A DNA stretch of 64,000 bases from Endothia cerciana (lineage: Eukaryota > Ascomycota > Sordariomycetes > Diaporthales > Cryphonectriaceae), in contig JALRMH010000014.1 in assembly GCA_026119935.1 (NCBI GenBank), positions 310,001 through 374,000 of the forward strand. The letters are read 5' to 3'. Positions within the stretch are counted from its first letter, which is position 1, and each line of letters starts with the position of its first letter. The position numbers and the translations under genes are program-made. Of this stretch, positions 1 through 9,786 are shown piece after piece. A model generated the notes under the pieces. The model did not search any database. It was not told the origin of the DNA and saw only the letters and a program-made list of their open reading frames with translations.

Positions 1-1410
1 TTGTGAGCCGGCCCAGGCCCTGAAGACGACGTCACGCAGGGACGGGGTGAAGAGAGACATGGTGCGGTTGCAGTCGTTCAGTGATGCCAGCCTGGTGAGG
101 TTCTTCTGGGAGAACAGCGTCTGCAGCTCAGGGCCCCCATCCAGAGACAGGTTGGAGATCTCGCTCGGGTCCAACAGGTTGCCATTTGCATCCACCGCAT
201 CTTGTGGTGGGCTAGCGAAGGGATCAACAGCGGGCTCGCTGGTTTCTGGCACTACTTCGTCATCCCTGGGCATCTGGTCCGGACACCAAAGGCGAAGCGA
301 CAGCCGGTGGATGATGGCCGGCAACTCGTCCATCATCAGGTCCCGAAGCTTTCCCTCGATCGTCTTCTGAAGGTAGTCCCTGACGAACTGGATGGAGTCA
401 AAGGTCGAGGAGACCTTGAGCGATTCAAGCGGGTCATTTCGGAAGACGATGGTGAGACCCTTCTGCTTCGAAAACACGACTATGATGAACGCCGACAGCT
501 TGATGTCGGACAGCGTCAACGACAGAGGGATCGTGAGCCCCGATGAGGCGGCCAGGGGCTGTGGAGACGTAAAGTCTGGCTTGGAATGCAGGTATGTGTT
601 CAGTGGATTCGCCTGCGGTTGTTGATATATTAGCCCCGATATAGCACCTTGCCGGGATAGACTGCAGAACAAAACGCGCATCCCTGCCCAGTCATCTCAC
701 CCCGTTCATGCAAACCGCGTGGGTCCAAGCACGGCTTGGGCAGGGTGAAGAGTCATCGAGGTGCGGTCTGGAGCGGGAGAGGCGCGTAGGAGCAGGTGCA
801 GGGAGGAAACTGTACACCGCTGTCGTCGCGCAGCTGAGAGCCTGGACCGGCGGCCGCCCTGATGTCGTCGCAGCAGTCCCGACGCCTCCACCAATGCCAA
901 ACAGCAGCAGCGGCTTGCCACCTCCACTGTGATGTAGGCAGCGACAAAAAACAAACAAAAAAATATTGCAACACCGGCACTCGCCGGGTTCGTTTGTCTG
1001 GATGACCTCCGCAGAGTTGTGACGGGTTGGTCCCATTGACGGATCGAGAATTTCGGGAACCGCGAGCGCAGCCGTTGTTGCCCGGCGGGTAATATCGGGA
1101 AAATAAACTGCCACCAGTGAGGGTAACTGAAGCCATCACGTACCTGAACTCTTGTCCTCAGGGTCAGGAAGGCATCGCCGCTGTAGCACATCTTGAAGAT
1201 GCCCCGGAAGCGATCCTCTGCCAGGTCTCCTATCTCCAGTATCTCCAGCTCGGGCGGCACGGAGCCGAGGTTGAGCTCTGTGACGAGGATGTCATCGACG
1301 ATGATGGGGGGCTTCGGGGACTTGTTCAGGGCGGTGGTGAGCAAGTCGCGGGCGCGCTGGTAGAAGTCCTCGTCGGCCGTGAGAGGCGACCAGTTGAAGT
1401 TGAAGGCCAT
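1..1410 (-). CDS. mdm34: Mdm34, ERMES complex subunit (3' end cut off by window edge)
   Basis: Mdm34 is an SMP-domain lipid-transfer subunit of the ERMES complex, which tethers mitochondria to the endoplasmic reticulum. Exon 1 is 1410..1144 and encodes 89 residues, beginning MAFNFNWSPLTADEDFY, the near-invariant fungal Mdm34 start. A 531-nt intron (1143..613, GTACGT donor, CAG acceptor) follows, long for this window. Exon 2 (612..1) resumes with ANPLNTYL and contains LSAFIIVVFSKQKGLTIVF and the DELPAIIHRLSLRLWC block, as the family requires. The joined reading frame runs to the left edge without a stop; about 293 residues are visible and the C-terminus lies outside. The orthology is clear from the continuous family motifs across the join. 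The intron contains protein-like open frames that do not fit the family and are treated as non-coding. Confidence 0.95.
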
Positions 1411-2549
1411 GGCGCGGGCGTAGTCAGGATGATATGTGTCCCGTCATCGCAGTCGGCGTCGGCGGTGATAAGAATATCCTCTCCTGCGGTCGGTTGTATG
1501 GGGGTCGATGCGTCGGGCGGTCCGGCAGACAGCGTGCCCGATGATATGGTTGAGGCGATGATGGTCTTAGATAGTCGATAAATTGACGTTCGGGTATCGA
1601 CCGCTGGTTTGGGAGAACAGGATGGTCGGTTCGATTGGCTGGGGGGGGGGGGGGGTTGGGAAGGTATGGGTAAGTAAGGTCGGATGGTGGAAGTTTGATG
1701 ATGGGCAGGCTTCGCAGGGCAGCACCGGATGACGAAAATTGAGAGCACGGGCGCGCGTGGGCGGAGCCCAGAAAAAGAGAGAGCTCCTCCTCTCCAAATC
1801 TGACTGGGTGAGGGAAAACCCGGGGCAGTCAGTCAGTCAGAAGGTTAGGTGGGGCGGATCCTTTGACTGGGGGGGGAGGGGGCCTCTGCTTAATTCCCAA
1901 GATTGCTTGGTTGGTTATTTGGTTGCAGGCACGAGGCCCTGCGCACGCTACATACTACCTACTATGGTATGGCATAGGTACTATGGTACCATGGCAGTGC
2001 ATGGTTAATGGGTGGGTGTTAGGCAGGTGGAGAAGCGGAGCGAGTGGTATTTTTTTGGGGGGGGGTTTTTTTTTTGTGGTGTTTTTCCTTCCATGCGGGA
2101 TCATGACGGGCTGGCAGGTGCCCTTGTGCAGCCCCCGTGAGACGGACGGGATGACCCCTGGCATGCCAACAGCCAGGCTGACCCCTTCCCCCAAAACAAG
2201 CCTGCAGGGGAATTACAACACAGGCACACACAGGGAAGGGCAAGTTCCAGAAATCCGTAGGCGAGGAAAGGAGTCGAATGCTCGTATATGGCCCAGATAA
2301 GTGGGATCTGTCAAGGCTGCATGCATGATTCTTATCTACCTCCCCTCTCTCCCTCCCCGTCCACCTAGGGAAGATTACAAGAAAGGCAAGGAAGGATGGG
2401 GGAGAGGCGGGAGAGGGGGGGGAGGTGGACCAACACCCTCTGCCCGACTTGCCCCATTGTACATACCATAGTAAGTAGTAGCTGGCCGTTACCAGAGGTA
2501 CCGGAGGAATGGGTTCACTCCGAAGAAAAAAAGAAAGAAAAAACGCGGG

Positions 2550-2582
2550 GAGACGCGGAGAGACGCGGAGAGACGCGGAGAG
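2550..2582. repeat. 10-bp tandem repeat (GAGACGCGGA)
   Basis: About three head-to-tail copies of a 10-bp unit lie in the mdm34-ipk1 intergenic region, beside an A/G-rich run. No role is visible. Confidence 0.75.
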
Positions 2583-2749
2583 AGTGGTGTGACATCAGAG
2601 CCAGGAAAGGACAGAAAGGGCTAAAGGGGGCCATGATGAGTTGATGGACCGGCCTAGCCAATCTCCAAACACTGGGGATTCCTCGCTGGAAATGGGCGCC
2701 TTCAACTCTGACCGTGTAAACCTGACCTGATCTGTGCCTGGCCTGACCG

Positions 2750-2793
2750 TCCATCCATCCATCCATCCATCCATCCATCCATCCATCCATCAT
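2750..2793. repeat. TCCA tetranucleotide microsatellite
   Basis: Roughly ten uninterrupted copies of TCCA. In the reverse direction it creates a spurious Met-Asp-Gly-Trp repeat ORF, which is not a gene. Confidence 0.9.
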
Positions 2794-4152
2794 TCTGAGG
2801 TCTGTCTCGAGGCCGGCCAGCGCCCCAGGTGGGGTGACTGCCCGTCAGCTATCACGCGATCTGCGCTCCTACAGGAATTAATCCAAACCTTCTCTGCTCA
2901 CCTCCCCTCTCCTCTCCTCTCCTCTCCTCTGGGCCGAAAAGAACTATGTAGGCATGACGGCCAGAGCCGGGACGAAAATAAACCACAGATACCATGGTGG
3001 TACTGTGTACCCAGGTACTCACTACTGTAGCATCAGGGCTGCGGCGATCCGGATTCGAAACTGTGGGCCTTGCATACATACCACCACACTATGTAGTACT
3101 GTGTGTGGGTGGCCTATAGAGGGGGGGGGGGGGGGCAGGAGGCCTACCGGTAAAGGTCCAGAGCAACCTGCAGCGCTGCAGCCCGCGGGGCATCCCGTCA
3201 CAACTCACATTCCTCAGCCTCGAGTCTCAACCGTCGAGCCTGTTCTGAACCTGGCCTCCTCCCTCGAGACTTGTTGCTGTGCCCATCCGTTGGGCCGGCA
3301 CCGTCCCATCATTTCCCTACTCGTCGTGCTCGGGGGCCATCTAGCACGATCTGGAACTCATCTGCCTTATCCCCCATCCGGCCTGTGAGAGTCTTTGTCA
3401 GGGCCCCCCGGCGGCCCGCAGAGGGACTCGCCCTCTTGACTTGTGGCAAGCATCCACAGGACCACCACAACACGGACATCTAGACCTTCACACGAGGTCC
3501 TGATCATCCCTGCGCGCGAGCATCCGCCCAGCTCTCGTCGTTTATTCCCGTCCCCGCCGTGTTGGGCCCCAGCGCTCATCGTGCGGCATCGGGTAAGCGC
3601 CGCGCCGCTTTCTGATTCAGCTTGGACCAGGCGACGAAATTCCTCCCAGATTTGGCAGTGCTCGGGTGGAAGAAGCCTACATTCGCCCACTAACTAGCCT
3701 GACGACTCTGGTTCTGGTCCACGGCTACCAAACATGGCCAAGGTTAATCACTCCCTCATCCCGCCCGGCCCTACTACCTGATTAACAATCATGTGCGGCT
3801 GCTGCTGTCCATCGCCCTCTTCTGGACTTCCACCCAAGTTCGCCAGTTGTGGTCCCCCCCCCCCCCTCCTCGCCAATTACGGAAAGGAAACGACACACCA
3901 CAATACAGGCCGACCCCGGATCTGCACCACGGGAGCCTCTGCTGAAGTCTATGGGGGCCGGACTACCACATTGGTGTGACGGAGGCGAAAGTGCTGTCAG
4001 TCACTGCCTGATTCATCTGTCCGGGACACTGGTCCAGCATTTAGTACAAATACCGGCGTCAATGGTCAAGTAAGAGCGCCAGAGGAGGGTCCACGGTCTG
4101 GGGGAGCTGGTACAGGGTACAGGATACAGGGAACGGTCGCCAGAGAAAAAGA

Positions 4153-4255
4153 AGGAAAGACAAAGAGAGAGAGAGAAAGAGAGAAAGAGAGAGAGAGAGA
4201 AAGAGAGAAAGAGAGAGAGAGAGAAAGAGAGAAAGAGAGAAAGAGAGAGAGAGGC
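4153..4255. repeat. GA/GAAA purine tract just upstream of ipk1
   Basis: About 100 nt of almost pure purine, GA and GAAA units, ends roughly 16 nt before the ATG at 4271. It must lie in the core promoter or 5' UTR of ipk1. Read backwards it gives Ser/Leu/Phe repeat ORFs that are artefacts. Confidence 0.85.
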
Positions 4256-4270
4256 AGAGGGGTGTCGGCC

Positions 4271-5366
4271 ATGGAAGAAACAAACAACATGGAGATCATA
4301 CCCGCGTCCGCGACTTGCAGGTTCGTCGGCGAGGGCAGCGCCAATGTCGTCTTCACAATCACCGGTGTAGACAACCACCCTAACCTGCGAGGTATACTAC
4401 CTTTCCACAACCAGTTCAAGTTGATCTCATACTCATCAATCACCAGGCCAACTCCTTCGGGTGCCCAAACGCAATTACAACGCGCTGCCTTACGTCGATC
4501 TCCAGCAATACTGGGAAACCAGGGTCCTGCCGCTGTTTGGGCCCCACGAGCTAGTCCAGCAGAGGCTTGTGGGATTGCCGGGCGACCCGGGCTTCTTCAA
4601 GACGCTCAACGAGCAGCTTCGCAGGCTCGATGAGATAGGCTCACGTCGCCGCGACTTTGTCGGCCACGCCGTCAGCGAGGATGTGGAAATCGGCATGCTG
4701 GTCGAGGATATGAGGGCAGAGGCTACCGGAAACCACGTCTTCACCATGCACGAGATCAAGCCCAAGTGGCTGGCCCAGTCGCCCCGGGCGCCAAGGGGGG
4801 CCGAACAGTGCCGGAACTGCGCCCGTGAGGTCTGGCGCAACATGAAGAACAAGACCAGCAACCAGGTCTTCTGCCCCCTCAACCTGGTCAAGGCGGCCGA
4901 CTTCCCGGACGATGCGGGTGTCGCGGACGACATCGCCGCGGCCCTGAGGAGGTGCTACGACATGCCGGAGGTGGAGGCCAGGAACCTGACGGGCTGGCTG
5001 CGGACGTGCGCCCTCTTCAGGCGGCTGAGGGGGATCCAGTGGGACAACGACCACGAGGCCCAGATCACGGACGACGACGGCTACTGCCTGGCCATGACGC
5101 TGAGGGACTGCAGCCTCCTCGTCCTGGTGCCCAGCGGGCCCGGTGCCCCGCCAGACGAGGTCGTGGCCAAGCTGGGAGACACGGACATGAAGAATTTTGC
5201 CGTAAAGAAGGAGTACTGGATCAACATGGAGAAGGAGTTCCACGACAGCGGTGTGTACTGGAACACGAACACGCTGTCGAGGTCACTCACCGACTGCCAG
5301 CTCCCCTTCTACAGGGCGAGGAAGGACCTGTCGGAGGAGCTGCAGCGGTACTACGTGGGTGCTTGA
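4271..5366 (+). CDS. ipk1: Inositol-pentakisphosphate 2-kinase (Ipk1)
   Basis: The enzyme phosphorylates the 2-position of inositol pentakisphosphate to make phytate (InsP6), which supports mRNA export and signalling. Exon 1 is 4271..4391 and exon 2 is 4447..5366, with a 55-nt intron (GTATAC...CAG). The product is 346 residues. Exon 1 carries the nucleotide-binding motif FVGEGSANVVF at residues 18-28. The join restores the expected GQLLRVPKRN, which continues to PYVDLQQYWE. The family signature EIKPKWLAQSP starts at about residue 144 and is followed by a Cys pair in CRNCAREVW. The C-terminus holds the lobe motif RDCSLLVLV and ends with LPFYRARKDLSEELQRYY. Without exon 1 the kinase would lack its glycine-rich loop, which fixes the upstream ATG as the start. 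It is convergent with syf2. Confidence 0.93.
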
Positions 5367-5701
5367 AGCCCACGGGAAGTGGTAACCTGTCTCATACGGA
5401 GGAGAGACTTGAGTACGTTGTATTGGCAGACGTTGCGACTGGGCCTGGACCGGCCGGACTTCACGTGCGCTGTTTTTTTTTTCGATGCATTTAGAGCGTT
5501 GCACTCTGCAGCCTGCCTCACGGCACACTCGGTCTGATGCGGTCGAGTAATGGGGTTATTTAATAGCTTCTCTGGTATCAAGTTCGAGTCCACCGTGGCC
5601 GGTGAACCTCCTGCCAACTCCGGTTGTGAATGACGCTGAAGACGACAAGAGAACGACACATAATGCAACCACCAACCCAACCCCAAAGGGGCCCCCTTTT
5701 T
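5367..5701. other. Short spacer between convergent ipk1 and syf2
   Basis: These 335 nt between two stop codons must hold both 3' UTRs. Nothing else is recognised. Confidence 0.7.
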
Positions 5702-6898
5702 TCAGATCATGGTCCCGCGCTCGAAACTGTCCCTGATCTCCGCCGTGTACTTGTTGTAGAAGCGCGCCAGCTTCTGGTTGAATTGTTCTGCAGGTAAAGA
5801 GTCAGCACGCGATGCCATCCAAAGAGAAAAAAAAACCCCCCCCCAAAAAAATATATTTTCACCTCCCCCCTCCCCCCCAGAGGAGGATGCAAGGAAGATC
5901 CACAGCTGCTTACTGTTCTTGTCGTTGATGTACGTAACATCGGCATCATCCCCGTTCCTCGCGGCCCTCTCCCGCCTCTTCTTGGCCGCGACCTCCTCCG
6001 CCTTCTTCATCTCGCCCACCAGCCGGTCCACGGCCTTCTTGTCGGGCTTGTTGTCCGCGAAGCTCGAGATGACGTCCCCGCTGCCCCCGCCGCCGCCGTA
6101 GAAGGTCCCGTCCCTGTCGACCGCGACCATCTCCCCATCCTCCGTCTCGACGATCTCCAGCGTGCCCCGCCTCGCCGCCTCCTCGACGGCCCGCATCCTG
6201 TTGGCCGTGTACCTCTCCAGGTCGGGCCCGCCCAGGTTCCGCACCTGCCGCTCGTACACCTTGTTGGCCTCGCGCCGGTAGTCGCTGAAGGCGTTGTCGT
6301 CGCGGTGGGCGGCCCGCTCCGCCTGCCGCTCGTCCCACCGCTCCGACTCGTCCACCGTCCAGTCCCACGCCCGCTTGCGCTCAAAATCCCCGCCGCCGTC
6401 CTCGACGTCGGCGCGCAGCAGCTTGTGCGAGGCCACCGCGGACCGGCGCTGCACCGCCGAGAGCTGCGCCGGGTCGTGCGCGAGCCGGTGCGCCTCGGTC
6501 TGCGCGGCGGTCAGGTTCGACGCCGAGGAGGTCTTGGCGCGCGACTGCAGGGCGCGGAAGCGCGCCATGCGGTCGGCGAGGCTGGTGCTCGGCGCGGGCG
6601 GCGGGGTGGGCTCCTTAGTAGTAGTGGTGGCGGTGGTGGGCTCGGATTCTTTTGCTGCCGGTGCCGGCTCTGGGTCTGGGCCGGAGGCTGCGGCTGCGGC
6701 GGGGTCTGGTATTGTTGTCGTCGTCGGCTCTTGTACTTCTGCGGCCTCGGGGGCGGGTTGGGCTTCCTCGGCGGGCTCTGGTGGTGGCTGCGTCTCGGCC
6801 GCTGCTGGTGGTGGTGATGAGGCTGCTGCCGTCACGACGTGGTCTTTCTTCTTGCCGGCTGCCTTGGCGGCGGTCTTTCTCTTCTTTGCCGGAGGCAT
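5702..6898 (-). CDS. syf2: Pre-mRNA splicing factor Syf2
   Basis: Syf2 belongs to the NineTeen (Prp19)-associated complex and acts in the spliceosome around exon ligation and cell-cycle progression. Exon 1 is 6898..5914 and exon 2 is 5787..5702, separated by a 126-nt intron (GTAAGC...CAG). The product is 356 residues. The N-terminus is a Lys/Ala/Pro-rich disordered tail of about 110 residues. The SYF2 domain follows, from MARFRALQSRAK through WDWTVDESERWDE, YERQVRNLGGPDLERY and DADVTYINDKN. The join gives NDKNKQFNQKLARFYNKYT, matching the family end, which finishes DSFERGTMI. The intron contains no in-frame stop and its length divides by three, so the unspliced frame stays open (398 codons). 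The short family-specific match across the join shows it is an intron. Confidence 0.94.
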   Translation of the reverse strand: MPPAKKRKTAAKAAGKKKDHVVTAAASSPPPAAAETQPPPEPAEEAQPAPEAAEVQEPTTTTIPDPAAAAASGPDPEPAPAAKESEPTTATTTTKEPTPPPAPSTSLADRMARFRALQSRAKTSSASNLTAAQTEAHRLAHDPAQLSAVQRRSAVASHKLLRADVEDGGGDFERKRAWDWTVDESERWDERQAERAAHRDDNAFSDYRREANKVYERQVRNLGGPDLERYTANRMRAVEEAARRGTLEIVETEDGEMVAVDRDGTFYGGGGGSGDVISSFADNKPDKKAVDRLVGEMKKAEEVAAKKRRERAARNGDDADVTYINDKNSKQLWIFLASSSGGEGGGENIFFWGGVFFSLWMASRADSLPAEQFNQKLARFYNKYTAEIRDSFERGTMI

Positions 6899-7371
6899 AT
6901 TGAGGTGTGTGTGTGTATGGATGGCGGATCGTAATTGTGGATGTTGTTGTTGTTGTTGAAGTCGAGGGAAAGGGCCTTGAAGGATGACGCTTGGTCTGAG
7001 GCGTGCCAGGGCGTCTTTGACATCGTACCGTAGCCCAAGGGTTATGTAAGCACCCTAGGTAAGTTACCTTGTATCGTACCGTAGTATGTACGAAGCTGGG
7101 TACGGGCTACGAGGTACCTGTGCCTTAAACCCCTGTCACCGTCACACGCGACCTCCAACTGGCAACAGGAAATTTCGATGCATATCCAAGGATCTCAACT
7201 GCAACTCATTCAATCGGCCTTCTCCACGCCGTCAGGAAGCACTGGCAGTGAGCACTCATCTTCCCCGATGCCTCTGCCACCTCGTCATGCTATCTGGAAT
7301 GACTCCCTCGACCTCAAAGGCCCACTGCTCATGAGTCGCACTGAGGGGACCCACAGAACCGCGGGAGAGAG
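6899..7371. promoter_or_regulatory. Divergent promoter region of syf2 and the 7.4-kb gene
   Basis: About 470 nt separate the two divergent start codons, so both promoters must lie here. Visible features are a CA/GT-rich stretch and a GTT trinucleotide run near 6940-6958 and a repeated GTACC/TACCT motif around 7025-7110. No defined binding site can be assigned. Confidence 0.5.
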
Positions 7372-9036
7372 ATGCGACGGCTCGGAGGGCCCGCTGGCCT
7401 CTGTCAGAGACTCGCCCTACAGCAGAGAGGCCCATGGCCCGTACAGAAGCGGTGCTATCTGGACAATAGCCCGCGGGGCACCGCTACCTCGCTGGGGAGG
7501 GGCCCGCTGAAGAGGAGCTTCCCGACCTCCGAGCTGCCGGATCTCGTGCTGGATCTCGATGCCGAGGACAGCCCTCACGTGCGCCCATTTGACGAGCAAG
7601 AGGATGGCCGACTGCAGCGGTCCCAGTGGGGCCACGATCCCGCCGTCGACGAAGCCAGCGAGTTCTCGAGGAGGATGACGGCTGAGAGCCGGAAAGACAT
7701 TGGCAAACTGCGCAACGTGACGGCGAACCCCCAGAAGGCGCTGCGTAAGGTGCATATATCGGATCACGAGGTTATGACTGTCGCCCTCCTCGGCGGCTCC
7801 AATGTCGACGATGTCTTGCGAGACGCCAGGAGGGCGACATTGCTCCGGGCCCTTCGTGAATACGGGATCCCGCTTGCTATCCTCGACCGAGGTGCCAACA
7901 GCGTGATTCCGTTCATGCTTCAACGGCAGAAACACGCCCTCGCCGCGTTGAAGGACCTCCTGCTGGGGACCGAGGAGAACACCGACGAACAGACTGTCCT
8001 TTTCGGAAGGGAACTCAAGAAATGCCACAATTTTGACGGCGTGAAGAAGCTGTGTGCCCACATCGGCAGTCCTGCATCCGGCCTCGCCTTCAGCATCGGC
8101 CTCATCGACCTGGTCCGCGACCGCTTATCGAGGATCGTGCAGGCCTCAGAAGAGGACTCGGCTCTGGAGGACTGTCTGAGGTTTGTGAACAACCTGACCA
8201 TCAAAAGTCTTGCCGCGAATAAGCCACTCGCCCGCTCCATGACGCTCTTCGGCCTGCAGCTGTCCTCCACCCTCGGCCTACTGCCCTGCATCCTGCAGTA
8301 CATCCAGATCTGCCTGTCCATGGGCCTCATCGCGCAGCCCATCGAGGGCGTCGCCAAATTGAGCTTCGAGGCCGGCCAGGCGATCCTGGCTGCGCTGGAA
8401 CGCGGAGACGGCAGCGCGCGAGGCACCCGCCCGCAGATCTTCACCATATTGACGGGCCGCGCTCCGGGCACCTCGGAGCCGCAGCCAGCCCTCCTCGGCG
8501 GGCCGCAGAGGCCCGGGATGCTCGGGCTGCACGTGCGCCTGTTGGGCGAGCTGGGCGCCTTGCGCCTGCTGTGGCATTGCTATCGTGGACAAGAAGACGA
8601 CTTGTTCGTGCGTGCGTTCCTCCGCTGCGCACAGCTTCTGGGCCGCGTCAAGGACGGCGGCCCGGGCCTGGACCTCACGACCTCGACCGGCGACCTCGAA
8701 GAGGATGCCGCGCTCGACTCGGGACTCATCAATGCTATGGAGGCGTCCTACATCGCACGGGGCAGGAGGATCCCAACGCCGTCGCCCTCGAGCCTGGAGG
8801 AGCGAATACCAAAAGACGAGGTCGTGGCCGCCTTCAACCAGTCTGGCATTGCAGACACGATGAAACTTTTCAAGCGGCTGATCGACCGGACCACTGCTGC
8901 AGATGCATCCACAGATGAGTCAAACCTGGAGGAAACCTTCCTGGCGGACGGCCCAGCAGAGGCCATGGGGGGAGGCGGGAACCTCGCTCACGAGGAGGTT
9001 AGGCCCTTGGATGACCAAACAGACCATCCGAGGTAG
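7372..9036 (+). CDS. Unrecognised helical protein, possibly mitochondrial
   Basis: A single open frame of 554 residues. The first 40 residues are rich in Arg, Leu, Gln and Gly with no acidic residue until about position 31 (MRRLGGPAGLCQRLALQQRG), as in a mitochondrial presequence. The middle, about residues 90-420, is made of alternating hydrophobic and charged segments such as DDVLRDARRATLLRALREYG, LFGLQLSSTLGLLPCILQYI and LHVRLLGELGALRLLWHCY, consistent with an alpha-solenoid of the kind seen in fungal mitochondrial RNA-binding factors. The last 60 residues are acidic and low-complexity. No catalytic or metal-binding motif is visible. I do not recognise the family; the mitochondrial assignment is inference from the N-terminus and helical pattern. 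A start further upstream via an unrecognised intron cannot be excluded. Confidence 0.7.
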   Translation: MRRLGGPAGLCQRLALQQRGPWPVQKRCYLDNSPRGTATSLGRGPLKRSFPTSELPDLVLDLDAEDSPHVRPFDEQEDGRLQRSQWGHDPAVDEASEFSRRMTAESRKDIGKLRNVTANPQKALRKVHISDHEVMTVALLGGSNVDDVLRDARRATLLRALREYGIPLAILDRGANSVIPFMLQRQKHALAALKDLLLGTEENTDEQTVLFGRELKKCHNFDGVKKLCAHIGSPASGLAFSIGLIDLVRDRLSRIVQASEEDSALEDCLRFVNNLTIKSLAANKPLARSMTLFGLQLSSTLGLLPCILQYIQICLSMGLIAQPIEGVAKLSFEAGQAILAALERGDGSARGTRPQIFTILTGRAPGTSEPQPALLGGPQRPGMLGLHVRLLGELGALRLLWHCYRGQEDDLFVRAFLRCAQLLGRVKDGGPGLDLTTSTGDLEEDAALDSGLINAMEASYIARGRRIPTPSPSSLEERIPKDEVVAAFNQSGIADTMKLFKRLIDRTTAADASTDESNLEETFLADGPAEAMGGGGNLAHEEVRPLDDQTDHPR

Positions 9037-9635
9037 GAATTCCGCGGGAGAGATACTCAGTGAAACCTGATGGCACGCACGGGGTATGCATTGGGCTACA
9101 GGATATATAAATGACAGATCACTGTCTATATAGTGCAGAAGCACTCGACCAGATACAATACGCATAAAAGCTGCACTGTGGCCTCACGTCTTCATCTTCA
9201 AGAATTTCATCCCTCCAAGCCATACAAACGGCAGGGCTGCACGAAGACAATACACAAAGACCGAGTCTCGCGTCCCCGCCTGAATGCATCAGTTTTATTG
9301 CGTAGCTATCCGGTGTATCGCATCCATCTGCACCGTAGGGCCCCCGTTTCCTCGCCCTGGTCTCATCATTCCGAACCACTTACCAAGATGTCTTACGCCA
9401 TCTCAAGATTGTCCCCCTCCCCCCGGCTGATTCCTGCCCGAACTCTCCCCGTAACCCACAAATACCGCCCTGAAATGCCTCTCTTCTTCTCCCCGGCGAC
9501 GAGATTCTACGGACATACCCGCCCCGCAACAGAGCGGCCCCGCCGAGTCAGGGCAGTATCGGCGAGAATGGATTCCACCCACGGGTAGCAAGACAAAGAG
9601 CAAAAATAAAATAAAAAGACAACCATCCAAAAAAA
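9037..9635. other. Non-coding spacer before the 5S rRNA gene
   Basis: The 3' flank of the 7.4-kb gene. I see no conserved ORF. It ends in an A-rich stretch that is the terminator of the 5S gene on the other strand. Confidence 0.6.
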
Positions 9636-9636
9636 A
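9630..9636 (-). terminator. RNA polymerase III terminator of the 5S gene
   Basis: A run of A on the plus strand, hence T on the transcribed strand, directly follows the 3' end of the 5S gene. Such T runs end Pol III transcription. Confidence 0.8.
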
Positions 9637-9754
9637 CGTACAACACCGGGTATTCGCCAATGGTCACCCACTTGACTACTAATCCAGCCCTTAGTGGCTT
9701 ATTTAGGGGAGAGCAGACGGGATCCCAAGTTTTCCACTAGGTATGGTCGTACGT
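9636..9754 (-). rRNA. 5S ribosomal RNA
   Basis: The minus strand from 9754 to 9636 is exactly 119 nt, the length of Neurospora 5S rRNA. The ends pair to form helix I: ACGTACGAC at the 5' end with GTTGTACGT at the 3' end. Conserved elements appear in order: GTGGAAAAC, GATCCCGTC, AAGCCACTA, TTAGTAGT, GGGTGACCA and GGCGAATACCC. Helix II is kept by compensating bases (TAGTGG pairs with CCACTA). A TATA-like element lies about 25-32 nt upstream and a T run follows the 3' end. A lone 5S gene among protein genes is normal in Neurospora-type fungi, which disperse 5S genes. The stem sequences differ from the main Neurospora type, so it may be a variant isotype, but nothing marks it as a pseudogene. Confidence 0.93.
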
Positions 9755-9778
9755 GCTTGGTGTTGCCCATCTGTTTAC

Positions 9779-9786
9779 TTATAAAA
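9779..9786 (-). promoter_or_regulatory. TATA element of the 5S rRNA gene
   Basis: TTTATAA on the minus strand sits about 25-32 nt before the 5S start. Neurospora 5S genes need a TATA box near position -29 for Pol III transcription, so position and sequence fit. Confidence 0.75.

Larger units (their letters stand above)
1411..4270. other. Intergenic region between divergent mdm34 and ipk1, rich in simple repeats
   Basis: This 2.9 kb holds the promoters of the two flanking genes. I see no conserved protein or RNA gene. It carries an unusual number of simple repeats: G runs near 1641-1654 and 3121-3135, a T/G run near 2047-2074, a 10-bp tandem repeat at about 2550-2582, a TCCA tetranucleotide array at about 2750-2793, CTCCT repeats near 2906-2931, a C run near 3853-3864, and a long GA-rich tract ending just before the ipk1 start. 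Short open frames here have no family character. Confidence 0.6.

Noticed and set aside
3030..3110. Possible reverse-strand tRNA around GGATTCGAA
   Set aside because: The T-arm flanks do not pair and no matching anticodon or D arm is present.
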